Assembly (NCBI GenBank): GCA_964517355.1 | Contig: CAZFCK010000126.1 | Span: 1 to 13,669, forward strand | DNA length: 13,669 nucleotides | Direction: 5' to 3' | Origin: CAZFCK01 sp964517355 | GTDB lineage: Bacteria > Desulfobacterota > Desulfovibrionia > Desulfovibrionales > Desulfovibrionaceae | Part shown: piece after piece, positions 1 to 6,008 of the stretch | How positions within the stretch are numbered: the stretch's first letter is position 1 | Layout of the letters: each line of letters starts with the position of its first letter | Program-made: the position numbers and the translations under genes | Notes under the pieces: model-generated | What the model saw: the letters and a program-made list of their open reading frames with translations, nothing else | Database searches by the model: none | What the model was told of the DNA's origin: nothing

Positions 1-51
1 CCAGGGAAATGCATAAGAGCATCTAGCGCTTTTCAAGCGTGAGATGCTCTA
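1..51 (+). repeat. 51-base palindromic repeat, copy 1 (family 1)
   Basis: Identical over 51 bases to 9992-10042 and, as reverse complement, to 13619-13669. Inside it lies an imperfect hairpin: outer arms AGAGCATCT (16-24) and AGATGCTCT (42-50), one A/G mismatch, then inner arms GCGCTT (26-31) and AAGCGT (35-40, with one G/T wobble) around a 3-base loop. It is 226 bases past the tctA stop codon. The element is cut by the window edge, so its true left end cannot be judged here. REP/BIME-like by structure; no mobility gene accompanies it. Confidence 0.9.
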
Positions 52-276
52 GAATTTCCTAAAGTTATTTGTTTAAGTTGTGGATCAAAGGAGGCGTTTC
101 CCCCGCTGGCGCGGGCCCTGCTCCAAGGCGAAAATGCGCCGGGGCGGAGCCCCAGCTCCACCATGCTCAAGTTGCCTTGACCAAATAGTAAGGAGCCCGA
201 GGGGAAGGATCTCGTCGTCATGAGAGATTCCCATCGGGACTCCTTTGTTCTTTTAACGAAAGGCTTCCGTTGGGTC
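52..276. other. gene-free 3' flank of the tct operon with short GC hairpins
   Basis: No convincing coding region. It contains two short GC-rich hairpins: CCCGC (102-106) with GCGGG (111-115), and GGGGC (141-145) with GCCCC (149-153). It also contains a core copy of the second repeat family at 124-139. A weak stem AACGGAA/TTTCGTT read on the minus strand lies at 253-269, just after the tctA stop, but has no clear T-run, so a terminator is not assigned. Confidence 0.5.
124..139 (+). repeat. family 2 repeat, copy A (16-base core)
   Basis: The core CAAGGCGAAAATGCGC is shared exactly with 4719-4734 and, inverted, with 9939-9954. After a short variable gap, copies A and B also share GGCGGAG. This copy lies in the 3' flank of tctA. 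Its function is unknown. Confidence 0.7.
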
Positions 277-1809
277 TTACGGGGCGCTTGCTCTGCTTTT
301 GCCCGATTTGTAGCGGACGTACGAGGATTTGATCAGGGGCGAAAGCATGAAGAACGCCGCGCCGATCAAGAGCGTCAGGCTGATGGGGCGCGTCACGAAG
401 ATCGACAGGGAACCGTGGGACAACGTCAGGCTTTGGAACAGCCCCCGTTCCATCATGGCACCCAGGACAACGGCCAGGATCAACGGAGAGTGGGGCAGGT
501 CGCACTTGTTGAAGATGAAGCCCAGCACGCCGAAACCTATGGCCACCCAGATGTTGAACACGCTGTTGCCCACGGCAAAGGCGCCGGTGAGGCAGAGTAT
601 GGAAATCGCCGCTCCAAGAACTTCCCGCGGAAGTTTGAAGATCAGGCGGGAGAGCGTGCGCCCCAGCAATATGCCCATGGGGCCCATGATGATGTTGGCC
701 ACGAGAAAGGATACGACGATGAGGTAGGCGATTTCCGGAGTCTCGTTGAACAGGGAGGGCCCGGGTCTGAGTCCTTGGATCAAAAGCGCCCCCAGAAAGA
801 GCGCGGAGGTGGAATTGCCCGGCACGCCCAACGAGAGCAGAGGCACCATGGAGCTGGCGACAACGGCGTTGTTGGCGGCTTCGGGCGCGGCCACGCCCTC
901 GGGAACGCCCGTCCCGAACTGTTTGTCCTTGTTGCGGCGGATGGCCTGGTCGTAGGCCATATAGATGGCCATGAGCATGCCGGCGCCAGGAATGATGCCG
1001 ATGACGTTGCCGATTCCGGAACTGACGACCCATGTGGGCGTGAGGCGTTTGATCATGCTCCATTTCGGAATGATGCGCCCGATTTTGGGGATGATCACTT
1101 CCACTTTCTGCCCGGCCTTGGTCTTCAGCCGGTCTGCGCAGATGGATTCGGCAAGCTCAAGAACGCTCGTCACGCCGAACAGGCCGATAAGCATGGGGAT
1201 AAAGGGGATGCCGTCGAAAAGGTTGGGGCTGTCCCAGGTAAAGCGCGGATACCCGGTGAGGGGGCTGATGCCGATGGTGGAGATGAGCAGGCCGATAACG
1301 CAGACGATCAGACTTTTCACCACATTGCCCCCGGACATGCCGGCCACGGTGGACAGGCCCAGCAGCGCCAGGGCGAAATACTCGGGAGGCCCGAATTTGA
1401 GGGCGTAGCTGGCCAGGACGGGGGCGAAGAACAGCAGGATGATGGAGCTGGTGATGCCCCCGAATACCGAGCTGAACGTGGAAATGCCCAGGGCTTGCCC
1501 CGCCTCTCCTTTCTGCGCCATGGCGTAGCCGTCCAGCGCGGTGACGACTGAGGATGCCGTTCCTGGGATACGTAATAAAATTGCTGGAATGGAGCCCCCA
1601 TAGCAGGCGGCGCAGTAAATGCCCACAAGCAGAGGGAAGGCGTAGTCCGGGTCCAGCGAGAAGGTGACCGGAATGAGCACGGCCAGGGTGATGCTGTCGT
1701 TGAGTCCGGGGATGGACCCCACGGTGAGTCCTACCGCGACCCCGCCGATGAGAAAGAGGAAGACCATGGGATCAGCCAGGTGCATCAGTGAAGCGAATAT
1801 ATGTTCCAT
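277..1809 (-). CDS. tctA: TctA family large membrane subunit of a tripartite tricarboxylate transporter
   Basis: A 510-residue, highly hydrophobic protein, close to the usual ~500 residues and with about a dozen likely membrane segments. It forms the main channel of a TTT-family secondary transporter, which imports a carboxylate delivered by TctC using an ion gradient. The family hallmarks are present: a GSIPGLND segment at about residue 31, a second related GIIPGAG segment at about 271 (the two halves are an internal repeat), and the long conserved block GVPEGVAAPEAANN...LGVPGNST...LLIQGLRPGP at about 301-350. The start at 1809 has GGAG a few bases upstream. It is the last gene of the regulator-ridA-tctC-tctB-tctA run, 36 bases after tctB. 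The family is certain; the substrate cannot be read from this subunit. Confidence 0.95.
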   Translation of the reverse strand: MEHIFASLMHLADPMVFLFLIGGVAVGLTVGSIPGLNDSITLAVLIPVTFSLDPDYAFPLLVGIYCAACYGGSIPAILLRIPGTASSVVTALDGYAMAQKGEAGQALGISTFSSVFGGITSSIILLFFAPVLASYALKFGPPEYFALALLGLSTVAGMSGGNVVKSLIVCVIGLLISTIGISPLTGYPRFTWDSPNLFDGIPFIPMLIGLFGVTSVLELAESICADRLKTKAGQKVEVIIPKIGRIIPKWSMIKRLTPTWVVSSGIGNVIGIIPGAGMLMAIYMAYDQAIRRNKDKQFGTGVPEGVAAPEAANNAVVASSMVPLLSLGVPGNSTSALFLGALLIQGLRPGPSLFNETPEIAYLIVVSFLVANIIMGPMGILLGRTLSRLIFKLPREVLGAAISILCLTGAFAVGNSVFNIWVAIGFGVLGFIFNKCDLPHSPLILAVVLGAMMERGLFQSLTLSHGSLSIFVTRPISLTLLIGAAFFMLSPLIKSSYVRYKSGKSRASAP

Positions 1810-1845
1810 GTTGTTCTCCGTGCAGGAAAGCTCTGCAAATCCCGG

Positions 1846-2292
1846 TTATTCCATGAAAGGCGGGTGCGGGAGGGGCACTCCCAAAAGCAGGCCGAAGATG
1901 CCGTAAACCACCAGGACGAAGCCTATGGAAACGAGCAGCAGCACGCCGAGCCGCCTGTAGCCGAGAATCCAGCCGACGTAGAACATGAAGATGACCGAGG
2001 GGATCAGGAATCCGGCCAGGTTCAAGGCGGCTGCGTAGGCGATCATGCCCAAGGTCAGCAGGGCGGGCATGACATAGCGGAGGACAGGCTCTGCCGCTTT
2101 CGGCGTAGGCTTGGCCCGCAGTTTTACCAGGTTGATGCAAAAGAGTAAGACGGAAAGCAGGGCCATGGTGACGGCCAAAAGCATGGGGAACCGTGAAGGA
2201 AGTTCATCGTAGCCTGAGGCTGTGTAATATATAGCGATGCTCGACGCGAGAAAAGCTAGGGACAGCCACGTGTCGATACTTTTGAACAGCAT
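1846..2292 (-). CDS. tctB: TctB family small membrane subunit of the TTT transporter
   Basis: 148 residues with four predicted membrane segments (about residues 7-23, 34-55, 73-93 and 97-137), the size and topology of the TctB family. It pairs with TctA in the inner membrane. A longer reading frame starts at 2340, but the start at 2292 is preferred: GGAGG lies 5 bases upstream of that ATG, and the protein then begins MLFKSIDTWL, normal for the family. TctB is weakly conserved, so the call rests on size, topology and position between tctC and tctA. Confidence 0.9.
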   Translation of the reverse strand: MLFKSIDTWLSLAFLASSIAIYYTASGYDELPSRFPMLLAVTMALLSVLLFCINLVKLRAKPTPKAAEPVLRYVMPALLTLGMIAYAAALNLAGFLIPSVIFMFYVGWILGYRRLGVLLLVSIGFVLVVYGIFGLLLGVPLPHPPFME

Positions 2293-2326
2293 GAAGGCCT
2301 CCGGTGATTCTCGGGTTGGAGGTAAC

Positions 2327-2352
2327 GGTCCGCGACGCACGCGCCGCGGACC
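2327..2352 (-). promoter_or_regulatory. intercistronic hairpin between tctC and tctB
   Basis: A perfect 8-base-pair GC-rich stem, GGTCCGCG (2327-2334) with CGCGGACC (2345-2352), and a 10-base loop lie just after the tctC stop codon. No T-run follows, so it is not a classical terminator. In many binding-protein operons such a stem protects the upstream message from 3' exonucleases and keeps the binding protein in excess. That role is inferred. Confidence 0.55.
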
Positions 2353-2370
2353 TAACGCTGCGAACCGAAG

Positions 2371-3321
2371 TTATTTTTTCAAGGTGGGCAGGATTTCCTG
2401 CATGACTTCCGCAACGCCGTTGACGTAGCTTTCAAAGGCTTCGGGGCCGCGGTACACCACGGGGTAGCCGGCCTTTTTCATGGCGTCGGCGAATTTGGGG
2501 TTTTCAATGACCTTTTTGAAGGCTTCAGCCTGATAGTCCACGATTTCCTTGGGCGTATCCTTGGGAACGGCCAGGCCGCGGAAGGTTCCCCAGAGCATGT
2601 CCACATCGGCTTCGCGGAACGTGGGCACGCCTGGGAATTCGGGATTGGGTTCTTCCTGCATGATGCCCAGCACGCGCAGGGAGCCGTCCTTCATGTAGCC
2701 CAGGGCTTCGCCGGAAGACATGAAGCCGGCGTCCACATGTCCGCCCATGAGCTGCTGCATCTGCATGGCCGCGCTTTCGTTGTGGATATAGTTGAACTTG
2801 ATGCCGGTCTTTTTCTCCATGACCAGGGCCGCCACGTGGTGCGAGGTGGAGAATCCGGGCGTGGCGACGGAGAATTCCTTTGTCTTCGCCGCGGCTATGA
2901 AATCGGCCAGGGTCTTGTACGGAGAGTCTGCGGGAACCACCAGCACTTCCGGATCAAAACAGTACATGACCACGGGTTGGAAGGACTCGTGGGTGTAGGT
3001 GGTCTTTTTCGTGATGGGGTTGTTCACCACGGAGGAGGTGTACGCGAGAATGGTGTATCCGTCGGGCTTGGCGTTGGCCACGTAAGTCTGGCCGATAACC
3101 GCGCCTCCGCCGGGCATGTTTTCCACGACAACCTTTTTGTCATTGAAGTACTGCGGCGCCACGTCCGCGATCAGACGGCAGGTGAAGTCAACCGCACCGC
3201 CGGGGGCGAACGGGACGATGATTTTGGGGTTGCGCGAAGGATAATCGCCGGCAAAAGAGAAACTTGCGGCCAGCGTGACCACTGCCAGGGAAAGAACCAG
3301 AACGGCCATGATGCGTTTCAT
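2371..3321 (-). CDS. tctC: TctC family periplasmic solute-binding protein of the TTT transporter
   Basis: 316 residues, the usual length for the TctC/Bug superfamily. An N-terminal Sec signal peptide runs MKRIMAVLVLSLAVVTLAAS and on to likely cleavage after SFA (about residue 24). Hallmarks of the mature protein are IIVPFAPGGAVD (about 34-45), VENMPGGGAVIG (about 66-77) and AKPDGYT (about 84-90), which form the ligand pocket around the carboxylate. It captures the solute in the periplasm and hands it to TctAB. GAGGAG precedes the ATG. The gene follows ridA by 24 bases and is followed by a stable hairpin before tctB. The ligand is unknown: this family binds tricarboxylates, dicarboxylates, aromatic acids and amino acids. 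Confidence 0.95.
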   Translation of the reverse strand: MKRIMAVLVLSLAVVTLAASFSFAGDYPSRNPKIIVPFAPGGAVDFTCRLIADVAPQYFNDKKVVVENMPGGGAVIGQTYVANAKPDGYTILAYTSSVVNNPITKKTTYTHESFQPVVMYCFDPEVLVVPADSPYKTLADFIAAAKTKEFSVATPGFSTSHHVAALVMEKKTGIKFNYIHNESAAMQMQQLMGGHVDAGFMSSGEALGYMKDGSLRVLGIMQEEPNPEFPGVPTFREADVDMLWGTFRGLAVPKDTPKEIVDYQAEAFKKVIENPKFADAMKKAGYPVVYRGPEAFESYVNGVAEVMQEILPTLKK

Positions 3322-3345
3322 GAGAATCTCCTCGTGTAAACGGTG

Positions 3346-3729
3346 TCAAGTTACGGAAAAAATCGCCTCGATCTCTATGGGCGCACCCAGGGGCAGCCCC
3401 GCTACCTGAATCGCGCTGCGCGCGGGGAACGGCTCCGCGAAATGCTGGGCGTAGACCTCGTTCACTGCAGCGAAATCAGCCATGTCCGTAAGAAAGACCG
3501 TCACTTTGACGGCCTGCCGTAAAGACGCGCCTCCGGCTTGCGCCACCGCCGCCAGGTTGACCAGACATTGCCTGGCCTTGTCCTGGATGGACCCTTCGAC
3601 CATTTTGCCGGTGGCGGGGTCGATGGGGAGCTGGCCCGATGCAAAGATCAGGTTCCCCTGCCGTAGAGCCTGAGAATAGGGGCCCACGGCTTTGGGCGCC
3701 TTATCTGAAGCTATGGGAACTACGGACAT
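3346..3729 (-). CDS. ridA: RidA family enamine/imine deaminase
   Basis: 127 residues, the typical RidA (YjgF/YER057c/UK114) length. RidA hydrolyses reactive enamine/imine intermediates, such as 2-aminoacrylate released by PLP enzymes, to ketoacids and ammonia in the cytoplasm. Visible family residues are GPYSQ (16-20, pocket Tyr), ASGQLP (30-35), PARSAIQVAGLP (102-113, the carboxylate-binding Arg104) and the EIEAI end (119-123). The Cys next to this Arg in E. coli RidA is replaced by Ala106. The open frame extends upstream to 3777, but the start at 3729 is chosen because AAGGAGG lies at the right distance and the protein then aligns with the family. It sits between the regulator and tctC, so it is probably dedicated to the nitrogenous substrate of this operon. 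Confidence 0.93.
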   Translation of the reverse strand: MSVVPIASDKAPKAVGPYSQALRQGNLIFASGQLPIDPATGKMVEGSIQDKARQCLVNLAAVAQAGGASLRQAVKVTVFLTDMADFAAVNEVYAQHFAEPFPARSAIQVAGLPLGAPIEIEAIFSVT

Positions 3730-3754
3730 GAATATTTCCTCCTTGTTGTCGTTG

Positions 3755-4405
3755 TTAGGCCGAGTCGTCGGCCGCACGGACTTCTTTAAGATAATTGTAC
3801 ACGGTGTAACGGGAGACGCCGAAAAGACGGGAAACCTGGTGCACCGCCCCTTTAAACACGAAAACGTCGCGTTGGTTCAGGCGTCTGATGAATTCCAGGC
3901 GCTCGTCCTTTTCCATGGTCGCGGGCTGCTTGCCCATGTCTTCCACGGTTTCCTCAAGAATGGATTCCAATGTCTCCTGGAATGAAGAGGCAAAGCGTTC
4001 CGAGGTTTTGGTCGTTTCGGCGTCGAAATGGGTGAAGGCGTCGAGCAGGGCCTTGGCGTTCAGGAAATCGGTAATGTCCATGTTGATGCAAAAGCAGCCG
4101 ATGACCTCATCGGAGCTGTTGCGGATGAACATAGTGGATGATTTCATGACCCGGCCATTGGCGATGGTGCGGTATCCCAGGATATCCTGCACCGCGCCGC
4201 CGTGATCCTTGAACGCTTTGTAGGCCAGATCCGTGATGGGGGCGCCTACTTTGCGGTTGGTAATGTTTCCGGCTATGTGGATGAGGGATTTTTTCAGGTT
4301 CGAAAAGTCGTGGATAACGACTTCACAGTTTTTACCAAGCGCCACTGCGAGGCTGTCGGCTACGCGTTTCATGTTTTGAAACAGTAATGCGTTTTCTTCC
4401 TTCAT
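3755..4405 (-). CDS. YheO/DauR-type PAS-HTH transcriptional regulator
   Basis: 216 residues. Residues about 8-118 match the YheO-like PAS domain, with family-typical GKNCEVVIHDFSN (24-36), NRKVGAPITDL (50-60) and an IGCFCINMDIT stretch (102-112). A charged linker follows, then a C-terminal helix-turn-helix at about 165-210 (KGAVHQVSRLFGVSRYTVYNYLKE region). Related proteins include E. coli YheO and Pseudomonas DauR, a repressor of D-arginine catabolism; some family genes lie next to ridA-like genes. It is first in the operon, 25 bases before ridA, and its promoter overlaps twin palindromes, so it probably controls its own operon in response to a small ligand. The family is fairly sure; the ligand is unknown. 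No strong ribosome binding site is visible. Confidence 0.88.
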   Translation of the reverse strand: MKEENALLFQNMKRVADSLAVALGKNCEVVIHDFSNLKKSLIHIAGNITNRKVGAPITDLAYKAFKDHGGAVQDILGYRTIANGRVMKSSTMFIRNSSDEVIGCFCINMDITDFLNAKALLDAFTHFDAETTKTSERFASSFQETLESILEETVEDMGKQPATMEKDERLEFIRRLNQRDVFVFKGAVHQVSRLFGVSRYTVYNYLKEVRAADDSA

Positions 4406-4457
4406 GGCGTCATCCGGGGGAAAAGGTGATAAGGCTTTCCTCGTGTGTGATGTCTGC

Positions 4458-4486
4458 TTTATGCCTTACACATTTGTTGAAGTCAA
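4458..4486 (-). promoter_or_regulatory. predicted sigma-70 promoter of the regulator-ridA-tct operon
   Basis: On the minus strand, TTGACT (4486-4481) is followed by a 17-base spacer and CATAAA (4463-4458), a 5/6 and 4/6 match to the consensus. Transcription would start near 4451, giving a leader of about 45 bases. Palindrome 1 overlaps the -35 element, so a protein bound there would block polymerase. Confidence 0.5.
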
Positions 4487-4489
4487 CAA
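4474..4489. promoter_or_regulatory. palindromic operator candidate 1
   Basis: A perfect inverted repeat, TTGTTGA-AG-TCAACAA. It overlaps the predicted -35 element of the regulator operon. A second related palindrome is centred 19 bases away, on nearly the same face of the helix, as for a pair of dimer sites. The most likely binder is the regulator encoded just downstream; this is inference. Confidence 0.6.
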
Positions 4490-4491
4490 TT

Positions 4492-4509
4492 TTTGATGAA
4501 ATCAACAAA
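4492..4509. promoter_or_regulatory. palindromic operator candidate 2
   Basis: TTTGATGA-AA-TCAACAAA, an inverted repeat with one mismatch per arm. Its right half-site TCAACAA is identical to that of candidate 1. It lies just upstream of the predicted -35 element on the minus strand. Confidence 0.55.
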
Positions 4510-4707
4510 CCCGCAGGCGATGACATTTTGTTCGTTATTTCAGTATGATTTGCCGTTGTGAATCGGACTCCGAGCAGATGCGACCTAAAAAAAGTTGGTT
4601 CCCACTTGCAAGGGAGCCATTGGATCAACTAATCACAACCTGGAAAACGGAGAGTACGGGAAAAACAGCGGGCCGGAGGCCTGTGGATGCTGGGGGGAAC
4701 GGCCAAC

Positions 4708-4736
4708 AGCCTTATTTCAAGGCGAAAATGCGCTAG
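4708..4736 (+). repeat. family 2 repeat, copy B (29 bases)
   Basis: Matches the reverse complement of 9937-9965 over 29 bases with one difference, and copy A at 124-139 over the 16-base core. The left half can fold as GCCTT-ATTTC-AAGGC. The single difference between copies B and C falls in this loop, leaving the stem intact. It lies upstream of the nitroreductase gene. Confidence 0.75.
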
Positions 4737-4749
4737 GCGGAGTGTGGGC

Positions 4750-4776
4750 TTGACATTCTGATATGATGAATAAATT
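4750..4776 (+). promoter_or_regulatory. possible promoter of the nitroreductase gene
   Basis: TTGACA (4750-4755) is followed, after a short 15-base spacer, by TAAATT (4771-4776). An alternative -10, TATGAT at 4762-4767, has no matching -35 at normal distance. The spacing is poor, so this is a weak call. Confidence 0.35.
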
Positions 4777-4809
4777 GGTCTGTATTAAAAAATGACAGGA
4801 GAATGCGAG

Positions 4810-5430
4810 ATGACATTGAGCGTACAAGAAGCGATTGCCGAACGGCATAGTGTGCGGCGTTTTCAGAACGCCCCTCTCAAGGAAGAGGAGATAACGGCCC
4901 TGTTGGAAGCGGCGCGGCTGGCGCCTTCCAGCCTCAATTCACAGCCGTGGCGTTTCAAGGTCGTGACCGGGGAGGAGGACAGGAAGTGGTTCGCCACCAC
5001 GGAAGCCACGCGCAACCAGGCCTGGCTGGCGGCTGCTCCGGCGATCATCGTGTGCTGCGCGGATTTGAAGGGCTATGTGCGCGATTCCCAGGCCAGCGTG
5101 TTTTTTTACAAGGAGAACGAGCTGATAGCCGGCGAAACCCTGAAGGGGATCGAAGAATATGTGGCGCGGGCGGAGAATTCTCCGGAACTGGCCAAGTTCG
5201 CGGCGGGGGCCATGAATGTGAGCATCGCGGTCTCCTTCATGATGCTGCGCGCCGTTGAACTGGGGCTCGGCACCTGCTGGCTGGGCATGCTCAACGAGGG
5301 CAACATCAAGGCGCGCCTGGGGCTTGGCGACGATCTGCGCATCGTCTGCCTGCTGGCCGTGGGGCGGCCCGATGAGGACACGGTGTATCCGAGCAAACGC
5401 AAGAGCCTTGAGGAAATCATCATCCCTTGA
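4810..5430 (+). CDS. nitroreductase-family FMN-dependent oxidoreductase
   Basis: 206 residues from the chosen start. Members of this flavoprotein family use NAD(P)H to reduce nitro compounds, quinones or other electrophiles in the cytoplasm. Visible motifs: RHSVRRF (12-18, FMN phosphate contacts), LEAARLAPSSLNSQPWRF (32-49, FMN pocket), and a C-terminal LLAVGRPDED (181-190). The reading frame opens at 4792, but the ATG at 4810 has AGGAG at 4797-4801, 8 bases upstream, so it is preferred. A Cys-rich CCADLKGYVRD segment in the middle is not diagnostic. The gene stands alone, transcribed away from the tct operon. The natural substrate cannot be deduced. Confidence 0.9.
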   Translation: MTLSVQEAIAERHSVRRFQNAPLKEEEITALLEAARLAPSSLNSQPWRFKVVTGEEDRKWFATTEATRNQAWLAAAPAIIVCCADLKGYVRDSQASVFFYKENELIAGETLKGIEEYVARAENSPELAKFAAGAMNVSIAVSFMMLRAVELGLGTCWLGMLNEGNIKARLGLGDDLRIVCLLAVGRPDEDTVYPSKRKSLEEIIIP

Positions 5431-5467
5431 CGCTTTGCCCCGACTGAAGTTTTTGTTCGTATAAGCA

Positions 5468-5494
5468 GGGGGGAACCCAGACAATGGGCCCCCC
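5468..5494 (+). terminator. GC-rich hairpin downstream of the nitroreductase gene
   Basis: GGGGGG (5468-5473) pairs with CCCCCC (5489-5494), and CCCA (5476-5479) with TGGG (5485-5488), with a two-base bulge and a 5-base loop. It starts 37 bases past the stop codon. No T-run follows, so it may end the transcript by another route or only protect its 3' end. Confidence 0.4.
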
Positions 5495-5608
5495 GTGTGG
5501 TGATATAATATCAAGGCACAATCTCCAGCCCTGCCGGAAAAGAACGTCCTGCGCCGCGAGTTTTGGCCGCGGCAACGCCACATCACTCCAGAAACATGGA
5601 AATTGTTT

Positions 5609-5637
5609 TTGTTTTTACTGGCATCCCTCCTTAAAAT
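5609..5637 (+). promoter_or_regulatory. predicted sigma-70 promoter for the pot operon
   Basis: TTGTTT (5609-5614), a 17-base spacer, then TAAAAT (5632-5637), in an AT-rich patch. If used, it gives a leader of about 365 bases before potD. A TATAAA at 5941-5946 is a closer -10 candidate but has no good -35 at normal distance. Confidence 0.45.
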
Positions 5638-5744
5638 CAGCTATTGATTATTACAATTACACGATGGCGCTCCTTTATTGTCTGGCCTTGTTGCGGGGAG
5701 GGAATTGCCGGCGCATCGCCGCGTATATGCTACGTATTCGATAA

Positions 5745-5818
5745 GGAGGGCGGTGGAGAGTCGCACTCTCGAACGTCAGCCGAGTGGAACGCCCGTTGTG
5801 GGCTTTGCGGATACCTCC
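5745..5818 (+). promoter_or_regulatory. candidate structured leader RNA upstream of potD
   Basis: A 6-base-pair hairpin GAGAGT-CGC-ACTCTC (5756-5770) is enclosed by longer-range pairs GGGCG (5748-5752) with CGCCC (5790-5794), or GGAGG (5745-5749) with CCTCC (5814-5818). The two outer pairings overlap, so they would be mutually exclusive, which is typical of a switching leader. I compared it by eye with the known riboswitch consensus sequences I remember and found no match. Speculative. Confidence 0.25.
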
Positions 5819-6008
5819 CGGCGGCGCCAGGCCTTCTCCCGGAAGTAGTATCTTGCTTTCAATCGCGTCATCCAGTGCGCGTAGCGTGGATTCGCTTCGA
5901 GTTGTTACAAAGTTGGGACATTGCCGTCATGTTGTGCGCTTATAAAGGGCGGATATTGGGAATCAAGTTGCCTTTACCGCAATTTATCGTTTAACTAGGA
6001 GAAATTGT

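Larger units (their letters stand above)
4406..4809. other. divergent intergenic region between the tct operon and the nitroreductase gene
   Basis: 404 bases with no convincing gene. From left to right: the leader and predicted promoter of the minus-strand operon (to 4486), the twin palindromes (4474-4509), a stretch with a GGCC-GGA-GGCC hairpin near 4667-4677, a copy of repeat family 2 (4708-4736), and a TTGACA element with AT-rich sequence ahead of the nitroreductase gene. It is AT-richer than the neighbouring genes. Confidence 0.6.
5431..6008. other. long gene-free region: 3' flank of the nitroreductase gene and 5' leader of potD
   Basis: 578 bases. Open frames here lack a ribosome site and any protein-like composition. 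The first part holds a GC-rich hairpin after the nitroreductase gene (5468-5494) and a small palindrome TGATA-TAA-TATCA near 5501-5513. The middle holds a promoter-like pair (5609-5637). The rest, up to the potD ribosome site, is a possible leader of about 365 bases rich in complementary segments. Confidence 0.55.

Noticed and set aside
218..1063. Long open frame opposite and overlapping tctA (281 residues), and a plus-strand frame 220-1551
   Set aside because: Low-complexity, His/Arg/Gly-rich or charged composition typical of antisense frames in GC-rich DNA; tctA is unambiguous there.
4410..4736. Small frames 4410-4628 (minus) and 4545-4736 (plus)
   Set aside because: They cover the operators, promoters and a repeat, and lack ribosome sites.
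5745..5850. Resemblance to the glutamine riboswitch (CCGAGTGGAACGCC and GGAAGTAG)
   Set aside because: The two conserved blocks occur in the wrong order and the 5' GUUCA block is missing.
5484..5994. Two small frames (5484-5744 and 5644-5994) in the gap before potD
   Set aside because: No ribosome site, unprotein-like composition, and they overlap the promoter and leader structures.
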